Below, piece after piece: positions 12,104 to 23,683 of a stretch of 64,000 bases of DNA; within the stretch, counting starts at the first letter, position 1, and each line of letters starts with the position of its first letter. The DNA is from Arachis hypogaea (Eukaryota > Streptophyta > Magnoliopsida > Fabales > Fabaceae). Where the stretch lies: NCBI RefSeq assembly GCF_003086295.3, contig NC_092051.1, positions 73,285,772 to 73,349,771 of the forward strand, given 5' to 3'. The notes beneath the pieces are model-generated. The model ran no database searches, was not told the DNA's origin, and was given only the letters and a program-made list of their open reading frames with translations. The position numbers and the translations under genes were made by a program.

Positions 12104-12244
12104 TTAGTGATAGTGGCTGCTGCTTTCTCTAGAGAATCCAATGGAGAGCTTGATTTCTTTTATGTCACGCCCCTGTCTCTGTTGCTCCTCCCTCATAACT
12201 CTTTGATCTTCTCTTATTTCATAGAGGATGGTGGAATGTTCTTG
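12104..12244 (-). pseudogene. C-terminal remnant of the third ORF (putative plant transposon protein type), F2
   Basis: The minus frame reads EHSTILYEIREDQRVM, then REEQQRQGRDIKEI, and ends SSSHYH before TAA at 12104-12106. This matches the last 45 or so residues of the F1 383-aa ORF. Nothing upstream of about 12244 aligns. It is a truncated copy with no expected function. Confidence 0.75.
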
Positions 12245-12431
12245 GTGTGTGATGACTTGCATCATCTACCTTTTTCTCTCATAAAAAACGGCCTTAGAAG
12301 TGATGAGTTTTCATTCATTTAATCCATTGACAAGAGCTATATCATGAATTTATAGGACATTGCTTTGAAATGAGTTCTTGCTTGCATTGCAGATTATAAG
12401 AGAAACAAAAGAGGAAGAAAACAAGCAAGGG
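12245..12431. other. Unassigned junction sequence
   Basis: I see no gene and no clear match to the flanking elements. It lies between the F2 ORF remnant and the presumed start of the G1 LTR. Confidence 0.3.
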
Positions 12432-12454
12432 TGACTGGGCGTTTGTGTGGGCGT

Positions 12455-14297
12455 TGATGACGAGTCATCTTATCCTAGTTTTTTTAGTCTTTTTCCTTTG
12501 ATTTTAATAAGTTTTATACACTTTATTGAGTTACAAGTAAGTCATGTGGGTAGAAATTCATATATATTTAGATTCAGTCAACCATGAGTAAATTGATGCA
12601 TTTTCATGAGGTTTTGTGCTATAATTGCTTATATATCAAGGATGATAAGAAGTCTCATGATTTTAGCATAGCTTTGATGCATTTGTTGATTGATAACAGG
12701 TGATCAAAAGTGTTGCAGGAAGGTTGAAGAAAGGGGATGGCAGAAGGCAGCAAAACCACCCTGGGAAGAGTTGAAAATTATACCCTGGAGAAGCCCAAGT
12801 TTGCACCCAAGTTTGCGCCCAAGTTTGCCACAAACATGGAGGTAAACGTTGGTGCAACATCACGTCCCAGGGGAGGCAACGTTTGCGTCCAAGTTTGCCT
12901 CAAACTTGGAGGCGAATGATGGCATAAGCACACGTCCCAGGGAAGGCCACGTTTGCGTCCAAGTTTGCCTCAAACTTGGAGGCAAACGTTGGCACATAAG
13001 CATAGGCACCAGGGAAGCCAACGTTTGCGACTAAGTTTGTCGCAAACTTGGAGGCAAACGTTGGTGAAAAGTGTACACCCAGGGGAGGCCACGTTTGCGT
13101 CCAAGTTTGCCTCAAACTTGGAGGAAAACGTTGGCGCCAAATGAGATCCTGGAAGGAGCACGTTTGAGTTCAAGTTTTACCCCAAACTTGAACTCAAACG
13201 TGAATGACAGATGAAAAACCTTTTTGCATAATATCAAAAACCAACGTTTGAATTAAAGTTTGCCTCATACTTTGACTCAACTTTAAAGGCTCAGAGTCCA
13301 AATTGCAAAAGGGTTTTCTCTCAAGTCCAAGAGCAACCAACTAAGGCTATCTTCAATCCAAGTCCATCAAGGCCAAGGCCCAAACTCAAGGCTCCAAGAC
13401 CATTAGAAGAAAGTGTATAAATAGAAGTTAGTTTGATTTCTGAGGGACGTCAAATTTTTACTTTTGAAATTACAACTCTTAGAGGATTGTTCTTACTGTA
13501 ACTTGGATCCGGAAAGAGAATTAAATTCTCTTCCTCTTTGGTTTTCTCGTTTCCTTTACTGCAATTCTTGCTTGAGTCTTGGGTGTTGAGAATTGAGGAA
13601 ATTCTGTCTCAATCTCACCTTGAGATCTCTTTGTTTCTTTCTCTGCATAATTCAGATTTAGTGATTTAATTTCAAGATCTTCTACTGTTTGATTCTAAAT
13701 TCTCTTGAAATTGATTTCTGATTTGGATCAAGGAAGGTAGTGAGATCTAGACTTAGTTTTCTAGTCTCATGACCCCTGAGATCTGAAATTTCCTTTTAAA
13801 TCTTCTGTTGAATGCTTCTTCAAGCGAATTTACATTTTCTGTTTGAGATCTACTGCAATTAACTTCATCTTTTACTTCCCTGCTTGTTGCAATTTACCTT
13901 TCCTTGTTTAATTTCTGCAATTCCAATTCCCAATTCCTTTTATAATTCAAGCAATTTACATTTCTTGCACTTTAAGCTTCAGTTATTTACATTTCTTGCA
14001 ATCTAAGTTTCTGCAATTTATATTTCTTGCACTTTAAGATTCAGCTTCTTTAATTTCTCTGCACTTTAAATTCTTGTCAATTATCCCTCTCCCTTTAAAT
14101 TTCATGCAATTTAGCTTCTGTTGGATACAAATCACTCAACTCAACTCTTGTTCGCTTGACTAAATCAACCACTAAACTAAAATTGCTCAATCCTTCAATC
14201 CTTGTGGGATCAACCTCACTCATGTGAGTTATTATTACTTGATGCGACCCGGTACACTTGCCGGTAAGTTTTGTGTTGGATCGTTTTCCACACATCA
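12455..14297 (+). repeat. T 5' LTR
   Basis: It holds a palindrome array at 12794-13200, a TATA box GTATAAATAG at 13414-13423 and pyrimidine-rich repeats of ATTTCTTGCA kind at 13900-14060. The U5 block has GGGATCAACC (14206-14215), stem CTCAC-TCAT-GTGAG (14215-14228) and stem CCGG-TACACTTG-CCGG (14249-14264). Confidence 0.9.
12794..13200. repeat. Palindrome array in T 5' LTR
   Basis: Tandem units of roughly 55-65 bp each carry a dyad of the form CCAAGTTTGCCTCAAACTTGG followed by GGCAAACGTTGG. The final unit changes to GTTTGAGTTC-type arms that remain self-complementary. It sits upstream of the TATA box. ORFs over it are periodic and not genes. Confidence 0.85.
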
Positions 14298-14303
14298 CGT
14301 TTT

Positions 14304-14321
14304 TGGCGCCGTTACCAGGGA
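14304..14321 (+). promoter_or_regulatory. Primer binding site (tRNA-Asp type), T
   Basis: TGGCGCCGTTACCAGGGA begins 6 nt after the LTR end. Confidence 0.8.
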
Positions 14322-14654
14322 TTGATTAGATTGACAATGATTAAGTGAAGTGGAGGTCTAGATCAAGCATTTTTTTTCTGTTTCTTTACTTTTTGACTAA
14401 CCCACTAACTGTTTGAATTTTTGCTTAAGCAAACTAAAACCTCACTTTAGCAATAGAGTGAAGTTTTTCTGGTTTTGCTGGTTCTGTGCATCCTATATGT
14501 TCTTGCTTGCTGAGTACATGATAGAAACAAATTCACTCTTATTAATCTTCTAAGCCTATCAACTGTTTGACATATTGTGTCAACTAACCCTCTGACCACA
14601 TTTTGGCATGAGTATATTCAATCTTCATTTGGACTGTTTGTGATTGTGCAGATT

Positions 14655-15746
14655 ATGGAAGAGAACTCAACGAACCCCAGTCATTATGGGAGAAGTGTCC
14701 TCGACCCAGATGACAACACAACCCATGAATTGGAGCATCCATTCATCACCATGAACGATGTTGCTCAATGGCTTGAAGCTTTCCCACAAGAAAGCATCAT
14801 CAGATGGGAAGATCTAGGGAGTGAACTCCTGGCCAAGCTGAAACCACCCCAGGAAATTGGTAAGCTAGAGGCAGAATTGCAACCATCCACACAAGAGAAA
14901 GGAGTGATGGAAATTGAAGGTATAAGTGCCGTCATGGCCCAAAATAAACAGATACACCAACAACTTCAGCAACAATTGGAGTTGATAGTCAGAAAAATTG
15001 ATTGGCTGCAAGTTACTGCATTAAATACACACAACCTACTTAAAAAGTCACTTGGTGGGAATCAACCTGAAAAAGGTTTTGGAGCAATTAACTATGAGCA
15101 ACAAAGTCATGAGCGATCACATTCTCCAAATAGTACCTCAAGCATGTTCCAACACAAGTCTCAGAGTGATGTGTACAACCCACCCTAGAGGACTCATTCC
15201 AACTGGAGGGGGATGGAGCACCAAAATCAAGGACCAATGGACTTCAATTACAACAACCCCAACTTCAAAAACCAGCAAAAACATCACTATACAAACAACA
15301 ACCATTACACACCACCACAACACCCACCCTTCCAACCCCCAACACCCCACAACCAACCAATCTCACAAGACTCTTAGAGGATCACCAACTTGGAGATCTT
15401 AATAGAGAAAATGATGAAGCACCAAGAGGTGACAACAAAGAACCAGGAAACCTCAATCAGAAGAATTGAGAGGCAACTGGAACAACTGGCTAAGCACCTT
15501 ACAGAAATAGGTAAGAAGAGGGCAAATACTTCCCCCAGAGCTACTGAAGATGACCCAAAGAACAATGAAAAAGCTGCCAGATGGGAGAAATGGAAAGTAA
15601 TTATGAAGGAAAGTGAGAGGGCTACAGGAAAAGAATCACTCATCCAAGAAAAGCATCACAAAGAAGTTTCACAAGAAGAAACAGAGGAAAGGAAGCCCAT
15701 AGTGAGAGGAGAAAATCAAAGGCAACAGGATTTTCAACTTCCATGA
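14655..15746 (+). pseudogene. gag-like protein of element T (two amber stops)
   Basis: The ATG at 14655 begins MEENSTNPSHYG. A stretch with WLEAFPQESIIRWEDL and LLAKLKPPQEIGKLEAE resembles the gag core of F1 (FLAKYFPPQKLSKLRAD). A Gln-rich coiled coil follows, then an Asn/Pro/His-rich linker, then a second coiled coil around RRIERQLEQLAKHLTE like the end of Athila-type gag. TAG codons at 15186-15188 and about 15375 interrupt one continuous frame. The N-terminal half of a normal gag is missing. No zinc knuckle or protease follows. It would be a structural protein at best and is inactive as it stands. Confidence 0.7.
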
Positions 15747-15761
15747 TCACAGAATGAAGGA

Positions 15762-15809
15762 TGTCAAGCTAATGACAATAAAGAAGCACTTGTTGGGAGG
15801 TAACCCAAC
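15762..15809 (+). other. Post-stop double hairpin, T
   Basis: TGTCA-AGCTAA-TGACA, linker ATAAAGAAGCACTTG, then TTGGG-AGGTAA-CCCAA. It begins 15 nt after the stop codon of the gag-like frame. Confidence 0.65.
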
Positions 15810-15883
15810 CTGAGGTAGTTTTCTTTTCATAGCTATTTTAATAAAAAGGTTAATCAGCTTTATCTATATTGCAAGAAGCTAAG

Positions 15884-16142
15884 TTTGGTGTTGCACACCA
15901 AAACAATATAAGAGAGAATGAAGGATTCTAAGTTTGGTGTTCCACCAAAATCTCATCATAAAATATATTCTCACCTTCTGCATAATGCTAGCTTCAAGCA
16001 TTTAGATGAACTAGTTAACTATTTTGCTGTTTCCTAGTTTTTAGTTCTATTACTGTTGGCAAAGAAAAAGAGTTTCACACATGGTTAATTTGATGCATGA
16101 GAACCATTGGCAAGGTACTAAGTTTGGTGTTCCCACACCAAA
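15884..16142 (+). other. Three hairpins built on the AAGTTTGGTGT motif, T
   Basis: TTTGGTGT-TGC-ACACCAAA at 15884-15902, TTTGGTG-TTC-CACCAAA at 15933-15949, and TTTGGTGT-TCCC-ACACCAAA at 16123-16142. The stem is kept while loop and length vary. Confidence 0.75.
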
Positions 16143-17244
16143 GTAAGTTTAAAAGCCCACAAATAATTAATGCATGACTAACCATTTTTCAAGTGCTTGG
16201 AGAACAAGCAACTTTCAATATCACTGCAGAGCACCATACAAGTTTTTTTAGAAAGATTAAGCATCATCAATCAAAGAGATGAAAGAGGAATGTGAATACC
16301 AACAATGATGATGACGAGAAAAAAAGCAAGTACATTCCAAAAGGTTGTATTGTTAAGTGATTATTTTGCATCAGACACTGCTATGATTGAAGGTGATATT
16401 GTACCCCTGTCTGTCTGCATAGTATAGTTTTTCTGTAATTCAATAATTGAGATGCTTGAATAGTCACAACCCTATACTCTCCAAACTTGCTTGCACTCAA
16501 TGTCTCAAAAAGGCATCACATGACAGTTCTTTGAAAAGAAGGACTGAGGAATTAAACAATTTTGAGGCAAGCAAAAAGATTAGGAGAAGTGGTGGTTCTA
16601 GTTGTATGATTGTGCATTGAGGTTGCATGCTTATGAAAAATTGCATGGGAGCTCATAGGCAGGACATAGAGTTCAAAGAAGTATTGTGGAGATTCTTAAA
16701 CATTTATTGATCCAAGAAGTAGCAAACAAAAGAAAATAAAGAAAATATAAAAACAAAAAGAACATGGCCCAAGGTTCTGAGCATCAATTACTAGGCAGAA
16801 AAGAAGGAAGAAACAAAAGCTCAAAGAGTTGTTATCCTAGTAAATGCTTGTGGTCGAATTATGTCAAAGAGAGAGGCTTGAGCAAGTAAATTCTTAGGGG
16901 TGCTTTAACACCTAATACCTTAAAACCAACTGGTTTAGAAGTATTGATTGAAAGCTTATCTAAAGAGCCACTTTGAGACATGAAACTTAGAATCAAGGCC
17001 AAAACACAGATATTATAAGCTGCTTCAAGGTGATTACCTATAGAGAGATCTCCATGATATTATTTGGATGAAAGTTCTAAGACCTAAGACTTTCAAGATG
17101 TAGGGACTAGTAAGCACTGAAGCCCTTGTATGAGCATATAATTTAGAGTTCACCACACTGTCACTTAATTACTTCACTCACAGGATATGACCAGTTATTC
17201 TTCAATCCACTTTAATTGAAAGAACCTTTGAGCATAACTCTTTT
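16143..17244 (+). other. T 3' non-coding region
   Basis: No ORF is supported. Phrases such as GGTTCTGAGCATCA and CTTGTGGTCGAATTA parallel the 3' region of F1, F2 and H1, so this belongs to the shared 3' non-coding block. Confidence 0.5.
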
Positions 17245-17281
17245 CTTGCTTAGGGACAAGCAAGGTTTAAGTTTGGTGTTG
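17245..17281 (+). promoter_or_regulatory. Polypurine-like tract with hairpin, T
   Basis: CTTGCTTA-GGGA-CAAGCAAG at 17245-17264 (innermost A/C unpaired) precedes GTTTAAGTTTGGTGTTG, which abuts the 3' LTR. Confidence 0.7.
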
Positions 17282-19103
17282 TCATGACGAGTCATCTTAT
17301 CCTAGTTTTTTTTAGTCTTTTTCCTTTGATTTCAATAAGTTTTATACACTTTATTGAGTTACAAGTAAGTCATGTGGGTAGAAATTCATATATATTTAGA
17401 TTCAATCAACCATGAGTAAATTGATGCATTTTCATGAGGTTTTGTGCTATAATTGCTTATATATCAAGGATGATAAGAAGTTTCATGATTTTAGCATAGC
17501 TTTGATGCATTTGTTGATTGATAAAAGGTGACCAAAAGTGCTGGAGGAAGGTTGAAGAAAGGGGATGGCAGAAGGAAGCAAAATCACCCTGGGAAGAGTT
17601 GAAAATTATACCCTGGAGAAGCCCAAGTTTGCACCCAAGTTTGCGCCCAAGTTTGCCGCAAACTTGGAGGCAAACATTGGTGCAACATCACGTCCCAGGG
17701 GAGGCCACGTTTGCGTCCAAGTTTGCCTCAAACTTGGAGGCGAACGTTGGCATAAGCACACGTCCCAAGGATGGCCACGTTTGCGTCCAAGTTTGCCTCA
17801 AACTTGGAGGCAAACGTTGGCACATAAGCATAGGCACCAGGGAAGCCAACGTTTGCAACCAAGTTTGCCTCAAACTTGGAGGCAAACGTTTGTGAAAAGT
17901 GTACACCCAGGGGAGGCCACGTTTGCATCCAAGTTTGCCTCAAACTTGGAGGCAAATGTTGGCGCCAAATGAGATCCTGGAAGGAGCACGTTTGAGTTCA
18001 AGTTTGACCCCAAACTTGAACTCAAACGTGAATGACAGATGAAAAACCTTTCTGCATAATTTCAAAAACCAACGTTTGAGTTAAAGTTTGCCTCAAACTT
18101 TGACTCAAACTTAAAGGATCAGAGTCCAAATTGCAAAAGGATTTTCTCTCAAGTCCAAGAGCAACCAACTAAGGCTATCTTCAATCCAAGTCCTTCAAGG
18201 CCAAGGCCCAAACTCAAGGCTCCAAGACCATTAGAAGAAAGTGTATAAATAGAAGTTAGTTTGATTTAGGAGGGACATCAAATTTTTACTTTTGAATTTA
18301 CACCTCTTAGAGGATTGTTCTTACTGTAACTTGGATCCTGGAAGAGAATTAAATTCTCTTCCTCTTTGGTTTTCTCGTTTCCTTTACTGCAATTCTTGCT
18401 TGAGTCTTGGGTGTTGAGAATTGAGGAAATTCTGTCTCAATCTCACCTTGAGATCTCTTTGTTTCTTTCCCTGCATAATTCAGATTTAGTGATTTAATTT
18501 CAAGATCTTCTACTGTTTGATTCTAAATTCTCTTGAAATTGATTTCTGATTTGGATCAAGGAAGGTAGTGAGATCTAGACTTAGTTTTCTAGTCTTTTGA
18601 CCCCTGAGATCTGAAATTTCCTTTTAATTCTTCTATTGAATGCTTCCTCAAGCGAATTTACATTTTCTGTTTGAGATCTACTGCAATTAACTTCATCTTT
18701 TACTTTTCCTTGTTTAATTTCTGCAATCCCAATTCCCAATTCCTTTTATAATTCAAGAAATTTATATTTCTTGCACTTTAAGCTTCAGTTATTTACATTT
18801 CTTGCAATCTAAGTTTCTGCAATTTATATTTCTTGCACTTTAAGATTCAGCTTCTTTAATTTCTCTACACTTTAAATTCTTGTCAATTATCCCTCTCCCT
18901 TTAAATTTCATGCAATTTAGCTTCTGTTGGATACAAATCACTCAACTCAACTCTTGTTCGCTTGACTAAATCAACCACTAAACTAAAATTGCTCAATCCT
19001 TTAATACCTGTGGGATCGACCTCACTCACGTGAGTTATTATTACTTGATGTGACTCGGTACACTTGCCGGTGAGTTTTGTGTTGGATCGTTTTTCACACA
19101 TCA
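17282..19103 (+). repeat. T 3' LTR
   Basis: It is colinear with the 5' copy apart from point changes and a short deletion near 18700. The palindrome array is at 17624-18030 and the TATA box near 18243-18252. U5 stems are at 19021-19034 and 19055-19070; the CCGG stem has one G-U pair here. Confidence 0.9.
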
Positions 19104-22100
19104 GGCGTGCCACTTTAAGCAAACCCCAAGAACTTAAATTGGACGTGGCACGCCACTGCTTGGCGTGCCACGCCAGCTTGATTTTCTTGAAGAAGGATGG
19201 CCAAGACTCACTATGGGCATGGCACACCAACTATACTTTCCAGAGAAGAGCCCTTGGAGCTTCACTATGGGCATGGCATGCCACTGCTGGGTGTGGCACG
19301 CCAGCTATGCATCCTAGAGGAGAATTTTTGAACTTCACTGCTGGGCGTGGCACGCCAGGCAGAGTATCCGAGAAGGATTTCCAAGCTTAACAATGGGCAT
19401 GGCACGCCACTGCAGGGCGTGGCACGCCAACTATATTTTCCAGAGGAGAGTTCTTAGAGCTTCATTATGGGCGTGGCACGCCACTGCTAGGCATGGCACA
19501 CCAGGAATTCTGACCAGAGAGGAGTTTTGAAGAATTATGATGTCCGTGGCACACCAGTTATCTTTTACAGAAGAAGGATTTCCAAGTTCATCAAGAGCAT
19601 GGCACGCCCAGCTGGGCGTGGCACGCTAGTCCTATGCACCAAGCTAGGCGTGGCACGCCAGGTCTAAGGCATGGCACGCCAGGTCTAACGCATGGCACAC
19701 CAGTACAATTGGCCAGAGAAGAAGCTTTGCCACATCAACAAGGGCGTGACACACCAGATTTAGGCATGGCATGCCAATTCAATTGTCCACAGGAGAAGGG
19801 AAGGAGCAGCTTCAATGGGCGTGCCGCTTGGTACTAGAAGCGTGGCATGCCAAGATTGTGAACCCAAACTCTCATCTATGGGCGTGCCACTTGGTATTTT
19901 GGGCGTGGCACGCCAGTTCAATTGACCAGAGAAGAAGATTGAAGACCCCAACAAGGGCGTGGCACGCCAGGTGATTCACCCAAAAACTGTCTCTCAACAA
20001 TTTCCTACCGGCAAGTGCACCGGATTGTCGTCAAGTAAAAATTCACTGTAGAATAAGGTCGAATCCCACAGGGATTGGTTGGTTGATCAATTTTAATTGG
20101 AGAATTGTTCGAGTTGAGCAAAATCAGAATTGAATTGGGATTGCAGAAAGTAAAATTGGCGGGAAACTTAAATTTGCAAGAAAGTAAATGACAGAAATTA
20201 AATTGCTGGAAATTAAAAAGGGAATGGTGTTTTTGCATGAAAGTAAAGAGCCGAATGTAAATAGAATGGGTAGATCAGAGATGGGGGTTCAATGGGTTTC
20301 ATGAGATATTGAATTTTCCTGATCAAATCATTTTCATCTCTTCCTCAATCAATGCATTCATTGACATTGCTTGGCAATCTTAGATGATTGGATCCCAATG
20401 TCTTGGCTCACCAATCTCTCTAAGCATGAACAATTGCCCAATGTCTTGATTTAATTGCTCATGGGAAGAGTTGAAGTTCGATCACTGATTATACCACAAA
20501 AATTCATAGATCAAAGTATTGGTAGGATTAAATGTCACAATATCCATCCAACCCACAATCTAATCTAATGTGAGAAAGCAATTCTAGCATGAATTCTTCA
20601 TTCCTCTCTCAAGAATCTGAAGAATTCCAATTATGGATAGCTTCTCTGTAAAGACAACTATCCAATTGAATTAAGACCGAAAGCTTTCTAACAAAAATAA
20701 AGAGAAAATAAAGAAGAAGAAGATGAAAACTACTATTGATCCATTGAAATACAATAGAGCTCTCTAACCCAATGAAAGGGGTTTAGTTGTTCATAGCTCT
20801 CAAAATGGAAAATGGAAAATGGAACTGAAAGATACATTCCGAATTGAAAGAATTACAGAAAATTAAAATGAGTCGAGAAGTCAAAAGTGAAGTAAAAAGT
20901 TGTTCTAACTTAAATTCTAAGCAATTTATACACTTTCTTCCATTGATCTTCAATCTCTAAAATGGACTTTTGGCCTTGATGGAATCAGGTTGAAGTTGCT
21001 CCAATTGGTTTTCCTTGCTGTTGAGAAGAGATCTGTTTGAATTGCAAAGTTCTGGTGCTCAAGTTGGAGTCAACGTTTGATGGACAACGTTGACTAAGAT
21101 GCCTTTTTTAAAAACCAGATATAGTTGCTGTCATTGGCGTTTGACTCAACGTTGGAGTGCCAATGTTTTTCTACCCACGCGTACGCGTGCTTGGCGTATT
21201 TGCGCCCTTGGGATCAGAAGGCGTATCCACGCGTGCGCGTGCTGCACGCATGCGCGTGGATGCAAAAATCCCATTTCCATTTTTAAAAAAATGTAGAATA
21301 GCGTTGGCCTCAACATTGGACTGGCAACATTCCATCCAACGTTGGCCTATCTACACGTGTGCGTGATGCACGTGTGTGCCTGGATTCTCAAATGTTCAAC
21401 CTGCGCGTATGCGTCATAGACGCGTACGCGTCGTTGCTCGTTTTCAAATTCAGAATTTTGAGATCAAAATCGCGGACGTTGGCCACCAACATTTGAGGTA
21501 GCTTTTGGGGTCCAACGTTACCCATCCACGTGTACGCGTCAGCTACGCGTGCGCGTGGATTGTCAGAATTTCCAATCCACGCGTGTGCATACAGCACGCG
21601 TGCGCGTCGCTACAGATTTTCAAAATTTCCAGAAAGCTCATTTATTCACAACGTTGGGGGTAACGTTGGAGTGCCAACGTCCCCTCCAACGTGGGCACCA
21701 GCAGATTATGCATAATCTTGCTCTGCTTCCTTCTCCCATGCTCCTTCTTCAACTTCCTCCCATGCTTTCCTTCACCTATCATCAACCATTACATACATCA
21801 AAGCCTTGCTAAAGTCATGAGAATTCTCATCATTCTTAGCACACAAGTAATTATAGCATAATTCTCATGAAATTGCATCAAAGTAACCATGGTTAGATAA
21901 ATCTAGGCATACATGAATTTCTAACCCAATTGCTTACTTATATCTCAAGAAAGTGCATAAAACCTACTAAAAACAAAGAAAAAGGCTAGTGAAACTAGCC
22001 TAAGATGCCCTGCCATCACCAGGCTAATTTGCCAGAGAAGAAGAGGGAAGACTTCATCATGGGCGTGCCACATGAGACCCTGGGCGTGGCACTCCAAGCC

Positions 22101-23400
22101 AACTCTCATCATGGGCGTGCCACTTGAGACCCTGGGCGTGGTACGCTAAGCCAACTCTCATCATGGGCGTGCCACTTGAGACCCTGGGCATGGCACCCCA
22201 AGCGAACTCTTACCATGGGGCGTGCCACTTGAGACTTGGGCGTGGCACACCAAGCCAACTCTCACCATGGGGCATGCCACTTGAGGCTTGGGCGTGACAC
22301 GCCAAGCCAACCCTCACAATAGGCGTGGCGCCACTCACATGCCACTAGTGGGATATGATTCCTTTTTGTTTAAGTGTAATTTCTTTTCTTTTAATTTGTA
22401 ATTTCTTATTTCTAGTAATAGGAGTAATATAAATACCCTTTGAAGAGTACTGAAAAGGGGCTTGGAAGTTTTACTTCACTTGTCTTTACTTTTATCTTCT
22501 TCCATCTCTTATAGTCTCTCTAAGCTATGAGTAGCTAAACTTTCTCTCGTTGGGGGAGGGAGCGCTGTTGTACTTGATGGATTAATGATAGTGAATTTCT
22601 TCTTCTCTTCATCTCTCTTTGATTTGCTAGAAGGAATTTCGTTCTTCATGCTTAGTATTCAATTATCTTGCAAAAGATATTGAATGCAACTTGGGTTTCA
22701 TGGGAACCTTGGAAGAGGAAATATAAAATCAGGCTTGAAATCCCTTATCACATTGAGTATATCTGGGTTTTGGGATTAGATGAATGTGACGCTAGATCTA
22801 CCCATTACTTGGATCTATGAGGATGTGTGGTATAATTAGGGCCCAAGTTTATCTTTCTTCATGAGAAATTAGACCAAGGAATTGGCTGATTATAAAGATT
22901 TGAGAGATTGAATTACCAAGGAATTGGAATTCAATCAATCATGATTGCCAAGAGGTCAATGAGTTGTGTGATTGAAGAAGAGATGATTTGAAATTAATCC
23001 GGAGAATGCAACATCTCCTAACCCCAATGAAGCTTCCCCATTCTTATCTTCTCTATTCTTTATAGCTTTGTTTAATTTTTGTTAATTAACCCATCCCCTT
23101 TTACAATTCAGTCATTTACATTTCTGTTAGTTACATTTTAGCAATTTATCTTTATGCTCTTTACATTCCAACACTTTACTGCTTTCTTTATCTTCAAGTC
23201 ATTTACAATTTTGTCATTTAAATTTCTGCACTCAACACTTATTCTTGATTAGATTAACTAAGTTAATCTGCTAACTAAAGTTGTTCAACCAATCAATCCT
23301 CGTGGGATTGACCTTACTCTCTTTGAGTTTTTACTTGGCGATAATTCGGTATACTTGCTAAAGGAGTTATTGTAATCATACAGTAATTTCCAACTCATCA
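19104..23400 (+). repeat. G1 5' LTR, distal parts (interrupted by S1)
   Basis: U3 is filled with a palindromic unit of the form TGGCGTGGCACGCCA, repeated at irregular spacing through 19104-19971 and again at 22055-22340. A TATA-like TAATATAAATAC lies at 22425-22436. U5 ends ACTCATCA at 23400. GGGATTGACC at 23304-23313 is the T-arm-complementary motif. S1 occupies 19972-22018. Confidence 0.8.
19972..22018 (-). mobile_element. S1: solo LTR, TSD ccagg
   Basis: A 2047-bp LTR on the minus strand starts TGATGGCAGGGCATC at 22018 and ends GGGTGAATCA at 19972. The exact duplication ccagg (19967-19971 and 22019-22023) and the absence of interior show LTR-LTR recombination after insertion. U3 contains CCAACGTTGG-type and ACGCGTACGCGT-type dyads (21060-21690). 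U5 has the T-arm-complementary motif at 20057-20067 and stem CCGG-TGCACTTG-CCGG at 20008-20023. The insertion interrupts the palindrome field of the G1 LTR. Confidence 0.95.
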
Positions 23401-23406
23401 AGTTTA

Positions 23407-23424
23407 TGGTGCCGTTGCCGGGGA
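23407..23424 (+). promoter_or_regulatory. Primer binding site (tRNA-Asp type), G1
   Basis: TGGTGCCGTTGCCGGGGA, 6 nt after the LTR end, with one change (T for C) from the perfect complement. Confidence 0.8.
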
Positions 23425-23683
23425 TTGATTCTGAATTGACAATGATTAAGTTGATGGGTACTTAGATTAAGCATTTTCTTTACTTTCTTAATCACTTTTA
23501 TTTTAGTTCCTTATTTTCTTTATTTCTTCCAACACTTTAATTTGGAATTATTCATTGTATATACTGCCATTTTAAATAGAGGCACACTAACTGTTTGATG
23601 TTTTGCATCAACCAAGCTTTACTCCCCCACCCATTTTAACAAGAGGGTGCTCACTTTTTCTTTGGATTGTGTTTGTGTTGTGT

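Larger units (their letters stand above)
12455..19103 (+). mobile_element. Element T: complete non-autonomous LTR retrotransposon, TSD ggcgt
   Basis: Two LTRs of about 1.83 kb (12455-14297 and 17282-19103) start TGATGACGAGTCATC (TC for TG in the 3' copy) and end CACACATCA. They flank a 3-kb interior with a primer site, one broken gag-like ORF and structured 3' sequence. The duplication ggcgt is exact at 12450-12454 and 19104-19108. No protease, RT or integrase is encoded. The host sequence on both sides is the G1 LTR palindrome region. Confidence 0.95.

Noticed and set aside
17518..17972. Overlapping ORFs of 125-135 aa in several frames
   Set aside because: All arise from the tandem palindrome array of the T LTR, which is open in many frames because of its periodicity.
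19109..19971. Regularly recurring palindromic repeats that look like a CRISPR array
   Set aside because: Spacing and unit sequence vary, there are no unique equal-length spacers or cas genes, and the context is a plant LTR.
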